In this document: positions 30,246 through 40,867 of the stretch, one piece after another
Position numbering within the stretch: position 1 is the stretch's first letter
How the letters are laid out: each line of letters opens with the position of its first letter
Assembly (NCBI GenBank): GCA_965112735.1
Contig: OZ218960.1
Location: forward strand, 620,001 to 684,000
DNA from: Phaeosaccion multiseriatum
Taxonomy: Eukaryota > Ochrophyta, other classes
DNA: 64,000 nucleotides
Reading direction: 5' to 3'
Position numbers and translations under genes: made by a program
Notes under the pieces: generated by a model
Database searches by the model: none
Told to the model about the DNA's origin: nothing
The model's input: the letters and a program-made list of their open reading frames with translations, nothing else

Positions 30246-32130
30246 GGTCGTGTTTGCAGTCTTCCTGTTCTCCTCTCTGCTCCTTGACGCTGCTTTTTGT
30301 GTTTGTGGCACGAGGGAGACCAGTGGCATCGAAATCACGCTCCAGTGGGCATCGAAATCACGCTCCAGTGGGCATCGAAATCACGCCATGGAAACACGCA
30401 GAGGGGGAGAGTGCTTTAGATTTTTCGCGGGATTGTCCGAAGGCGGCCGGGTTCAGATCTCTCACTGAAGTACTTAAGCACTGCGGCCGGGATAGATGTC
30501 TACGGGTTCAGTAGGGGGCATCCCCTACTTCTTCGGCCTAGCCTAGTTCAAACGTTACACGGTTCGGGGTTCTCCTGGACTAGCTAATTAGGTGGTGGGA
30601 GTGTACAAAACTCAGGCCATTTGGAAGAGCACTGAAGGATGAAGGTAGTATCTGGCTGGGATACAGGTCGAAAGATAAAGTAGGGAGTATGAAAGCCCCC
30701 CCTACTCTTTGGCCTGGTTCAGATGTCACGCTTTTGGTTCGATGTCACGCTTTTGGTTAGATGTCACACGGCCGGTCAACAAAGCCCCCTGCCTCTACTG
30801 CACCTTCACAGGCGTGATCGTGCTTGTCGGCGGTGCGCCTTAGAAATAAGGCAATGAATGACGTCACAATAGTGCGTGATACTAAGTCAGGGAAACGTGA
30901 CGTGAGAACCGTCACAGGCGTGATTCGTGCTTCTGTGCACCGCTACTTGCGTGATTCGTGATTCTGTGCACCGCTACTTTCGTGATTCGTGCTTCTCGGC
31001 GCTCTCCCTCAGAATCACGTCAGGGGTCGAACACGGGGCTCTCATGGACTAATTAGGAGCTGACAGGCAGTGTACGAAAGCCAGATAACTGGAACCTTAC
31101 TGGAGGCTTAGCTACATGGTCTGGCAAGGATAGAGGTCCAAAGATGGGTAGGGAAGGATACATCCTCCTATTTTGCCCCGTGGGTTCACTTGTCAGCCAC
31201 ACCGTCTCCTCTAGCTAGCGCTTCAGAGGCAATGACAAGGTTCCAGAGGGCACACTTCAGTTCGTAATCAGTGCCATACAAGCGGGGGGGGGGGATATGG
31301 AGGAGGGAAATGGAGCAGAAAGCGGGGACAGCAGCACCAGAGGAGAGACGCGTGAAGAGAGGGAGGAAGGATGGGGCAGCAGCAGGAGCAGGAGCGAGCG
31401 AGAGAGGGGGCAAAGGATGACGAAAGCAACAGACGAAGACGAGAGGACGGGAGAGAGGCACAAAGCAGTGAGGGTAGCTAGAGGGGGAGAGGAGAGGAGG
31501 CCACAACATTCGTATGGCCTCAGAGAAAAGGAAGACGGAGAAGGGGAGGAGTAGACTCGGGGGGGGCGGGAGAGACGTGCGTGGCATTCAATGGAGAGAA
31601 CAGCAGCAGGAGCGAGAGGTGAGAGAGAGGGAGCCGAGAAAGAGGACGACGCTGAAGCGTGGCGTGACGAGTTTAATGCAGCATGTTGAAGATATTGCCA
31701 GGCTATCGTCCAAGCACGAGCGAAGAGACCCGTTCCCCTTGGTTACTGGTACTTGAAGAAGACGCAGACGGAGTTCCTGGAGGGGGGGCGGGGCAGCAGC
31801 TCTGGGGTGGGGGCGGGGGGTGAGACTCGCCGGTGACTCCGTGTGAACCCTCCACGCCGCAAGAGGGGCGAGAGGGTCAGGAGGGAGGGCGCGGAGAGCT
31901 GGGAGAGCATGGAGGGCAGGGAGAGGGTAATTGGTCGGTTGGTTGGTTGGTTTCGTTGGGTTCGTTGGTTGGTTGGTTTGGTTGGTTTGGTTGGGTTGGT
32001 TGATTGGTTGGCCTGTCGACTCGGAGGCCCCCCACCATGTATGATTTATAATCACGCGCTCAGCCACGCGCGCCTATCGAAAGAAAGCAAACAAACAGTT
32101 TGCTCGTGCTGCCCCATGTATAACCAACTG

Positions 32131-32170
<40 letters not shown>

Positions 32171-32273
32171 TGCTGCTGGCTGCTGCTCTTCCTTCAGTCA
32201 CATCGCCCATCCTTAAGGGAGAATATAATCTGCCATTTCTACCAATCAACCAATCAATCAATCACTCAATCGA
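30246..32273. other. Spacer between CRP2 and CRP3
   Basis: The CRP2-proximal part (30246-31040) holds two AGTAGGGG hairpins and direct repeats of GCGTGATTCGTGCTTCTGTG (30900-31000). From about 31040 the shared spacer block follows, then (TTGG/TTCG)n at 31930-32010 and the 3' flank of CRP3 with a (CTG)n run at 32130-32185. Short charged open frames are present but not conserved in frame between copies. Confidence 0.65.
30810..31030. repeat. Direct repeats of GCGTGATTCGTGCTTCTGTG type
   Basis: About three to four copies of GCGTGATTCGTG(C/A)TTCTG followed by TGCACCGCTACTT lie here, with another cluster at 35262-35470 in the next spacer. The run ends in AGAATCACGTCAGGGGTCGA, which resembles the inverted end of the 27551-27775 element. 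Confidence 0.7.
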
Positions 32274-34093
32274 TCACTGCGGCAAGTACACGCACAACTG
32301 GTCCACCAGTCCGCACACTCTCCCCACCATGCTCTCCGGATCAGCGACGCCATACCATGTGCTTCCGATTAATGTGGGGCCTAGGTAGTAGTTGGGAGCG
32401 GGGTATTCAACTCCGTTGCACTCGAAGATAGGGGAGTACACTTCCTGTTGGCTGCCGACAGGAATTGGAAGAAAGAGTGTATCGTAGTCTACAATCTCAC
32501 ACACTAAAGTTGTCTCGCCACGGTTGGCGGCGTCGGTCACGTAGTCAACTGTGGTGGGGAGAGAGAGAGAGCGAGAGAGAGAGAGAGGGAGAGAGTCCGT
32601 GTGCGTGTGTGAGAGAGAGAGACAGAGAGGAGACAAGAGAGAGAGAGAGGAGAGAGAGAAAGAAAGAGAGAGAGAGGAGAGAGAGTGAAAGAGAGAGAAG
32701 AGAGAGAGAGAAAAGAGAGGGAGAGGAGACAGAGAGCGAAAGACAAGTCAATGGATGCTCTGCGATATACCGCCCTTGAGCAGAGCAGGCCGGAGAAGAA
32801 CATGTTCTTGAGCTCTCACCACTACTCACATTTCGGTGGTATGCTTTCAGCACTCGTGAAGAGAGGAAGAACGCGCGATTTCACTGGGTCTATATAGGCA
32901 TTTATCAACTCTCCGTCTGCTTCGCCGTCACAGTCGAAGACCCAGTTCCGAGCGATGACGATCGAGCCCGGGTCGCCGTCGTCGCAAATCAACGGAGTAG
33001 CTGGATCGAGGAGCGGCAGTGAGACTATGGAGAGCCATGCACAGCAGTCATAGAAAGTCAGCAAACAACAAGCAAAAAGGGGGGTGGGGCGGAGGGGGGC
33101 GGGCTTCATGGAATGAGCGGAGGAGAGGAGGAGACATACATGTACAAGCAATACCGATGGCAATCTCCCTCCCTTCCCGTCCCTCTTGCTCACATTTGGG
33201 AACATTGCCGCAGCTGCCGCCAGACCACGAGCAGCCGAAGGAGGATGACGTCCAGCAGTTGCACCAGGCAGCGTCGATGAAGGCACTGCAGCTGCCCGGC
33301 CATCCCAGCGCGGCGCAGTTCACCTCCTCATCGATGGTGGGAGGAGGGGTGGGCGCGGGTGTAGGATGGGGGCTCAGAATGAAGTCGCCAGAACCGCAGA
33401 CGCCAAACGCCCAGTAGCACTCAAAGGCTGAGGTGGCCCAGCATTCGCACGAGGCACGGTCGGTGAAGGCGCTGCAGCTGCCCGGCCATCCCAGCGAGGG
33501 ACAGTTCACTTCCTCACCGCCGGTGGTGGGAGGAGGGGTGACGACAGTGTTGGGTGGGGGCGTCGGGGCCGGAGGGGGGGTGGGGGGGGGAGAGCCGCCC
33601 TGGGGGCACTCGATTCTGTCGGCGTAGACGCCCCAGCCGCAGAAGCGACAGTTGGCAGTTCCATCTGCATTGCACCCCAGCCCGCCGGAGATGCCCGGAG
33701 GGGTGTCGAGGCAGGTCTCGTCGACGTAGCAGGCTCGCGGAACGCCGCCCACCAGCTCCTCACGGCAGCACGGGAAGAGATCTTCTGTTTACAGCAGTAG
33801 AGATTGAACAATTAGTAAGCAATGGGCCAGCAGCCAGCGAGGTGTGGGCTTCTCGCTCGGAGAGAAAAGGGGAGCGAAGAACGGTGGGATGATAGCTAAA
33901 AGGAGCGAAGAGAGAGGAGAGATAGGGGCGCCGGCGACGATGAGGAGGAGAAGGGAAAGGAGAAGGGAAAGGCGTGACGTGAAATGACGATGGATCCGCC
34001 CCCCTCACCTTCTTGGGCTTGAAGCTTCCCGACAAGGAAGGCCAGCCCCGCCACCACCAGCAGTGGGAATGCGCGCAGCAAAGATATCTTCAT
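32274..34093 (-). CDS. CRP3: secreted cysteine/proline-rich protein, array copy 3
   Basis: Exons 34009-34093, 33194-33784, 32830-33024 and 32274-32548 encode 381 residues in one frame. The signal peptide is MKISLLRAFPLLVVAGLAFL with likely cleavage after LQA. The 8-cysteine module is nearly identical to the other copies. The first six-cysteine repeat differs (ATSAFECYWAFGVCGSGD, followed by FILSPHPTPAPTPPP) while the second (SFGCSWSGGSCG) matches the others, which suggests a mosaic origin. Exon 3 holds CDDGDPGSIVIARNWVFDCD. In exon 4 the variable segments are LFLPIPVGSQQ and TLIGSTWYGVA, between conserved IFECNGVEYPAPNYYLG and MVGRVCGLVDQLCVYLPQ. Splice donors at exons 2 and 3 are both AAAT/GTGAG. 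Function unknown; extracellular or wall localisation is inferred. Confidence 0.8.
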
Positions 34094-36659
34094 GGTGTTT
34101 GCAGTCTTCCTGTTCTCCTCTGCTCCTTGCCGCTGCTTTTTGTGTTTGTGGCACGAGGGAGACCAGTGGCATCGAGATCACCAGTGGAAATCACGCAAGG
34201 GGAAGGAAGGGGGGGTAAAAAGGGTGGTCACTGTGTGTGGAGAGTGCTTTTGATTTTTCGAAGGGTTGTCCGAAGGCGGCCGCCTTCAATTTCCTCATTT
34301 CGTGTCACTACTTCCTGCTTCTGGCCAGCGCCAGCCGGCCTGCTTTCTGCTTCGCGCATGTCAGGGGCCGACCTGTAATCAGATAATCTTGTCCAGGGTC
34401 GACTCCCTCCCTCCCTCCCTCCCTCCCTCCCTCCCTCCCTCCCTCCCTCCCTCCCTCCCTCCCTCCCTCCCTCCCTCCCTCTCCCCTCCCTCCCTCCCTC
34501 CCTCCCTCCCTCCCTCCCTCCCTCCCTCCCTCCCTCCCTCCCTCCCTCCCTCCCTCCCTCCCTCCCTCCCTCCCTCCCTCCCTCCCTCCCTCCCTCCCTC
34601 CCTCCCTCCCTCCCTCCCTCCCTCCCTCCCTCCCTCCCTCCCTCCCTCCCTCCCTCCCTCCCTCCCTCCCTCCCTCCCTCCCTCCCTCCCTCCCTCCCTC
34701 CCTCCCTCCCTCCCTCCCTCCCTCCCTCCCTCCCTCCCTCCCTCCCTCCCTCCCTCCCTCCCTCCCTCCCTCCCTCCCTCCCTCCCTCCCTCCCTCCCTC
34801 CCTCCCTCCCTCCCTCCCTCCCTCCCTCCCTCCCTCCCTCCCTCCCTCCCTCCCTCCCTCCCTCCCTCCCTCCCTCCCTCCCTCCCTCCCTCCCTCCCTC
34901 CCTCCCTCCCTCCCTCCCTCCCTCCCTCCCTCCCTCCCTCCCTCCCTCCCTCCCTCCCTCCCTGCCTCCCTCCCTCCCTCCCTCCCTCCCTCCCTCCCTC
35001 CCTCCCTCCCTCCCTCCCTCCCTCCCTCCCTCCCTCCCTCCCTCCCTCCCTCCCTCCCTCCCTCCCTCCCTCCCTCCCTCCCTCCCTCCCTCCCTCCCTC
35101 CCTCCCTCCCTCCCTCCCTTGCTTCCTGCTTCTGGCCGGCGCCAGAGGGCCTGCTTCCTGCTTCTGGGCTGGCCTGTCTCAGAAGCATGTCAGGGGCCGA
35201 ACAGGAACGCCTAGCGGCCTAGGCCTATTTGGGAAAACTGCCCGGCGTGATTCTGGGGGACGAGGCGTGATGCGTGATTCTGTGCACCTTCACAGGCGTG
35301 ATTCGTGCTTGTCGGCGGTGCGCCTTAGAAATAAGGTAATGAATGACGTCATAGCGCGTCATAATAAGTCAGGGAAACGTGATTCGTGCTTCTGTGCACC
35401 GCTACTTACATTCGTGATTCTGTGCACCGCTACTTGCGTGATTCGTGCTTCTCGGCGCTCTCCCTCAGAATCAGGGTCGAACACGGGGCTCTCCTGGACT
35501 AACCAGGAGGTGACAGTGTCCGAAAGCTAGATAACTGGAATCTTACTGGAGGCTTAGCTACATGGTCTGGCAAGGATAGAGGTCCAAAGATGGGTAGGGA
35601 AGGATACATTCTCCTATTTTACCCCGCTGGTTCACTTGTCAGCCACACCGTCTCCTCTAGCTAGAGCTTCACAGGCAATGACAAGGTTCCAAAGGGCACA
35701 CTTCAGTTCGTAATCAGTGTCATAGCTACAAGCGGGGGGGGGGGATATGGAGGAGGGAAATGGAGCAGAAAGCGGGGACAGCAGCACCAGAGGAGAGACT
35801 GGTGAAGAGAGGGAGGAAGGATGGGGCAGCAGCAGGAGCGAGCGAGAGAGGGGGCAAAGGATGACGAAAGCAACAGGAGAGAGGCACAAAACAGTGAGGG
35901 TATAGCTAGAGGGGGAGAGGAGAGGAGGTCACAACATTCGTATGGCCTCAGAGAAAAGGAAGACGGAGAAGGGGAGGAGGAGACTCAGGGGGGCGGGAGA
36001 GACGTGCGTGGCATTCAATGGAGAGCACAGCTGCAGGAGCGAGAGGTGAGAGAGAGGGAGCCGAGAAAGAGGACGACGTTGAAGCGTGGAGTGACGAGTT
36101 GCTTTAGTGCAACATGTTGAAGATATTCCCAGGCTATCGTCCAAGCACGAAGAGACCCGTGCGCATGCACACAGGTTGTTACTGGTACTTGAAGAAGACG
36201 CAGACGGAGTTCCTGGAGGGGGGGCGGGGCAGCAGCTCTGGGGTGGGGGCGGGGGGTGAGACTCGCCGGTGACTCCGTGTGAACCCTCCACGCCGCAAGA
36301 GGGACGAGAGGGTCAGGAGGGAGGGCGCGGAGAGCTGGGAGAGCATGGAGGGCAGGGAGAGGGTAATTGGTTGGTTGGTTGATTTGGTTGATTGGTTGGT
36401 TGGTTGGGTTGGCTGGTTGGTTGGTTGGTTTGCCTATCAGAGGCCGCGCACCCTAATAGTTTAATTTTAATAATCACGCGCTCAGCCACGCGAGCCTATT
36501 GAATGAAAACAAACTAAACTTTGCTTTCGGCTGCCCCATGTATGACCAACTGCTGCTGCTGCTGCTACTGCTGCTGGCTGCTGCTCTTCCTTCAGTCGCA
36601 TCGCCCATGCTCAAGGGAGAATACAATCTGTCATTTATACCAATCAATCAATCAATCAA
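34094..36659. other. Spacer between CRP3 and CRP4
   Basis: The longest spacer. It contains repeats of CTGGCC(A/G)GCGCCAG and CTTCCTGCTTCTGG on both sides of a (CCCT)n array, TGCTTCTGTGCACC-type repeats (35262-35470), the shared block from about 35485, (TTGG)n at 36367-36432, and the CRP4 3' flank. No gene is supported. Confidence 0.65.
34402..35119. repeat. Giant intergenic (CCCT)n array
   Basis: About 178 nearly perfect CCCT copies between GGGTCGACTCCC and CCTTGCTTCCTGC. Unlike the other arrays it lies in no intron model. On the minus strand it reads GGGA continuously. The flanks share CTTCTGGCC(A/G)GCGCCAG and CATGTCAGGGGCCGA, as if the array grew inside a duplicated element. Confidence 0.97.
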
Positions 36660-38440
36660 TCAGTCAATCAATTCATACAAGCACAACTGGTCCACCAGTC
36701 CGCACACCCTCCCCAACATGCTCTGCGGATCAGGCTGGCCTGTGAAAATGGTGGGGCCTAGGTAGTAGTTGGGAGCGGGGTACTCAACTCCGTTGCACTC
36801 GAAGATGGGGGGGTACACTCTATCTTGGCCGTATCTGCCGGGGATAAAGATTGTATCGTAGTCCACAATCTCACACACCAAAGTTGTCTCGCCACGATTG
36901 GCGGCGTCGGTCACGTAGTCAACTGTGGTGGGGCGAGGGCAGCGAGGAAGGGAGAGACAGGGAGAGAGCGCACGAGCCCGTGTGCGTGTGTGTGTGGGAG
37001 AGAGGGAGAGAGGAGAGAGAGAGCGCGAAGGAGAGGGGAGAGAGAGAGAGCGAGAGAGAGAGAGCGAGAGAGAGAGAGGGAGAGGAGACAGAGAGCGAAA
37101 GACGGGTCAATGGCTGCTCTGCGATATACCGCCCTCGAGCAGAGCAGGCCGGAGAAGAACATAGCTCTCAGCCACCACTACTACTCACAATGCGGTGGCA
37201 TGTTTTGAGCGCTCGAGATGATATGATAAGTGCGCTGCACCGGTGGGTCTCTCCAGGCATTTATCAACTCTCCGTCTGCTTCGCCGTCACAGTCGAAGAC
37301 CCAGTTCCGAACTACGGCGCGGGTATACGGATCTCCGTCGTCGCAAGTCAACGGAGTAGCCGAGTCGAGGAGCGGCAGTGAGACTATGGAGAGCCACATA
37401 CAGCGGTTATGGAAAGTCAGCAAGCAACAAGCAACAAGGGGGGGAGGGGACGCGGGGGGGCGGGCTTCATGGAATGAGCGGAGGAGAGGAGAAGACACAC
37501 ATGTACAAGCAATACCGATGGCACTCTCCCTCCCTTCCCGTCCCTGCCTCTTGCTCACATTTGGGAACATTGCCGCAGCTGCCGCCAGACCACGAGCAGC
37601 GGAAGGAGGATGACGTCCAGCAGTTGCACGAGGCAGCGTCGGTGAAGGCACTGCAGCTGCCCGCCCATCCCAGCGAGGCACAGTTCACTTCCTCACCGCC
37701 GGTGGTGGGAGGAGGGGTGACGGCAGTGCTGGGTGGCGGCGTCGGGGCCGAAGGGGGGGTCTGAATGATATCCCCAGAGGAGCACACGCCAGGAATCCCA
37801 GCGACCCAGTTGCAGTTGAAGGAGGAGTTGCTCCAGCATTCGCACGAGGCACGGTCGGTGAAGGCACTGCAGCTGCCCGCCCATCCCAGCGAGGGACAGT
37901 TCACTTCCTCACCGCCCGTGATGGGAGGAGGGGTGACGGTGTGTTGGGTTGGGGCGAGAGGCGTCGGGGCCGGAGGGGGGGTAGGGGGGGGAGAGCCGCC
38001 CTGGGGGCACTCGATTTTGTCGGCGTAGACGCCCCACCCGCAGAAGCGACAGTTGGCAGTTCCATCTGCATTGCACCCCAGCCCGCCGGAGATGCCCGGA
38101 GGGGTATCGAGGCAGGTCTCGTCGACGTAGCAGGCTCGCGGAACGCCGCCCACCAGCTCCTCACGGCAGCACGGGAAGAGATCTTCTGTTTACAGCAGTA
38201 GAGGTTGAACAATTAAAAGAAGAAAGGGAGAGAAGGGAGCGAAGAAATGGTGGGATAGCTAAAAGGAAGAGGTGAAGCCAGCGCACAAGCGTAGGGGCAC
38301 CGGCAATGATGAGGAGGAGGAGGGAAAGGTGTGGCGCGGAACGACGATGGATCACCTTCTTGGGCTTGAAGCTTCCCGACGAGGAAGGCCAGCCCCGCCA
38401 CCACCAGCAGTGGGAATGCACGCAGCAAAGATATCTTCAT
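36660..38440 (-). CDS. CRP4: secreted cysteine/proline-rich protein, array copy 4
   Basis: Exons 38356-38440, 37559-38185, 37189-37383 and 36660-36922 encode 389 residues in frame. The signal peptide and 8-cysteine module match CRP3 (YADKIECP in place of YADRIECP). Linkers are longer (PTPLAPTQHTVTPPP) and the first repeat has NCNWVAGIPGVCSSGD. The acidic segment reads CDDGDPYTRAVVRNWVFDCD. The C-terminus is distinct: the variable segments are IFIPGRYGQDR and TIFTGQ, and the last residues are LCLYELID in place of LCVYLPQ, because the stop codon has moved. The usual CAG-type alternative acceptor before exon 3 is lost here, so the shared TAG acceptor (37384-37386) must be used. Being the outermost copy on its promoter side, its upstream region (38441-38696) differs from the other spacers. 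Confidence 0.78.
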
Positions 38441-38696
38441 GATGTCTTTCTCCTCTGCTCCTTGCCGCTGCTGTTTGTGTTTTTCACCCCATGGAACACT
38501 CGGAGAGGATTTAGAGCCGTTTTTGATGATTATTCGCGGTGTTGTCCGAACGTCGACAACTGTGAAGTCTTGTTGGCGCCAACAATCTACGCCAATTTTG
38601 TCGGGCGAGACCAAGCAGCTCAAGCACGACTTGGTCACCGGAGAGGCCGTCCTGAGTGGGCGTCAGCAGGTCTTGCCCGATCCAATTCTCAGCAGA
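38441..38696. other. Intergenic between CRP4 start and glycosyltransferase stop
   Basis: About 250 bp. It contains the CRP4 promoter side with CGAGGATTTAGAGCCGTTTT, similar to GATAGAGCCGTTTTTATAG upstream of CRP1, and the 3' end of the next minus-strand gene. This is the right edge of the tandem array. Confidence 0.5.
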
Positions 38697-40701
38697 TCAG
38701 AGCGTGGCTGCTGCGATGATGGTGTCCGCGAGGGGCTGCCACGAGTCGAAGGTAGCCGCACGTGCCACCAGGCTCTGCCGCACCTCCTTCATAGCCATAG
38801 CCTGCCTCGCTCCTTCTCCTCCTCCGTGCCTCTTCCACGCCAGCAACGCACGCAGGCCCCTCCACACTTCTGCTGGCGACTCGAGGTCAGACACACGCAC
38901 CACAGCCGTGTTGAGCAGCGTGTCGGTCGAAGAGCCTGGCGTGATGCCCGTGATCTCGCGGAAGGGGGCAAGGTCGCTGATCACCAAGGGGCATCCACAC
39001 GCCAGGGCCTCCAGCACCGTCAGGCCGAAGCCCTCGGCAAAGGAAAGGTGCACCAAGGCAATGGCTCCTGCAGTAGTGGGAAGGCACAGGGGGAGGAGGG
39101 GAGTAGAGGAAAGGGTGGTAGTGTGAGGAATCACGCACACACACGCACACAGATGCAAACGCACAAGCGAGGGAGAGCGAGAGGCAGGGGGGAGGGGTGC
39201 AGAGAAGAGAGTAGAGATGGCGAGCGAGAGAGCGGGAAAAGAAGAATGCGAAACGATTGGCACAGAGAGAGAGAGCAGCAGCACCCACAGAACAGTCACA
39301 GTATAGCCCACCAACCCCCCCCCCAAGAGAGGAAGGAAGGAAGGAAGGAAGGAAGGAAGGAAGGAAGGAAGGAAGGAAGGAAGGAAGGAGGGAAGGAAGT
39401 AAGGAAGGAAGGAAGGAAGGAAGGAAGGAAGGAAGGAAGGAAGGAAGGAAGGCACGCAGCCCACGCCAGCGCCAACGCCCCCAGCGAGCGAATCGCACAC
39501 ACCTGAGTAGGCCACGGCGAGATCATTGTCATTGGGCCTGGGCAGATGCACGTATCGCACTCCCATCAGGAGCTTCTTCTCGGCCTCAGTCACGGGCCCG
39601 CCGCCCGCCAGCACCAGCAGAGGGGCGGTGTCAGGACCGGCGAGGCGCAGGGCTCTGTACAGCAGGAGGGCGTTCTTGTAGCCCAGTCGAGCGCCCACCA
39701 CGACCACGTACTCCTCCTCCTCCTCCTCCTCCTCCTCCTCACCCTCCTCCTGGATTCGGAACCCTTCCTCCTCCGTCTCTCTTGCTGCGTCTCTCATTGC
39801 CTTTCGAAGCTCGGCTGTGAAGCGTCGCACCTGGTCGTCGTGTGGTGTGGGGTGTTCGTGTTCGTATGGGAGGGCAGGCGGAGCGATAGACAGAGGTGAG
39901 CAAAGGCTGTACATGGTGATTGGTACGGTTGGGCTGTATGTCTCTTCTCCACTTGCCCCCCGCCCCCCCGCCCTTGCACCTGTTTTGCATTTGCATTGCT
40001 GTTGCATCCCCTCCCAACCTGAGGGAGCTTGTCAACCGTAAAGCCATTTGTGACACACTCAGGAAGGCTCTCACTCTTAAAAGTCTTCTCTGGCACTGCA
40101 CTGCAAAACACCTCGATGAGACAGCATATATGGCATTGCAACACGCCACTATCAGATACCCCACCCAATCAGGAAGCTGACACTGAAACTGAAACTCAAA
40201 CTTCAAACTGAAACCGAAAGTGGTGCTTGCCTGTTCCTCGGGCCTTGGATGGAAGGTCTTGAGGTCTACGCCCAAGTGTGCCATCCATACAGGCCTGCCG
40301 CCCCCCCCCTGCCATCCACTGCCATCCCCCCCATCGCTGCCCTGTCCGCCGCTGCCGTACAGAGACATGAAGTCCGTTGCTGTTGCCTGCGACACAGACA
40401 CGATCGCGTCCGCAGCTGTAGGCGTATGGGCAGGCATATGGGCAGGTAGGCAGGCAGGCAGAGGCATATAGAGAGGCATATGAGCATGTATACGGGCAAG
40501 CAAGTAGGCAGGCAGGCAGATGGGGAGGCAGATGGGGAGGCAGATGGGGAGGCTGGTGATAGAATTGGTGATCCAGCGCTCCCTGAGACGACATCTCACG
40601 AGCCCGATTGCCCTCCTCTGCCAGCGCGGGCTCTCTGGAGTCCCTTGGTGCGCCTCTTCGTCGTCCTCCTCCTCCTTCTCGTCCTCCTGCTGGTGCTCCT
40701 C

Positions 40702-40740
<39 letters not shown>

Positions 40741-40789
40741 CCATCATCATCTCCTCCTCCTTCTTCTCGTCCGCCTGCTGCTGCTCCTC

Positions 40790-40867
<78 letters not shown>

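Noticed and set aside
34266-35222. 318- and 269-residue open frames over the spacer (CCCT)n array
   Set aside because: Pure repeat translation; no domain, no splice partner.
24791-38440. CRP proteins as toxins or antimicrobial peptides
   Set aside because: They are about 380 residues with several modules and proline linkers; no toxin family motif is recognised, so a wall/adhesion-type role fits better.
38887-39498. 203-residue minus-strand frame with FLPS repeats and a hydrophobic start
   Set aside because: It crosses glycosyltransferase intron 9 in a shadow frame of exon 10.
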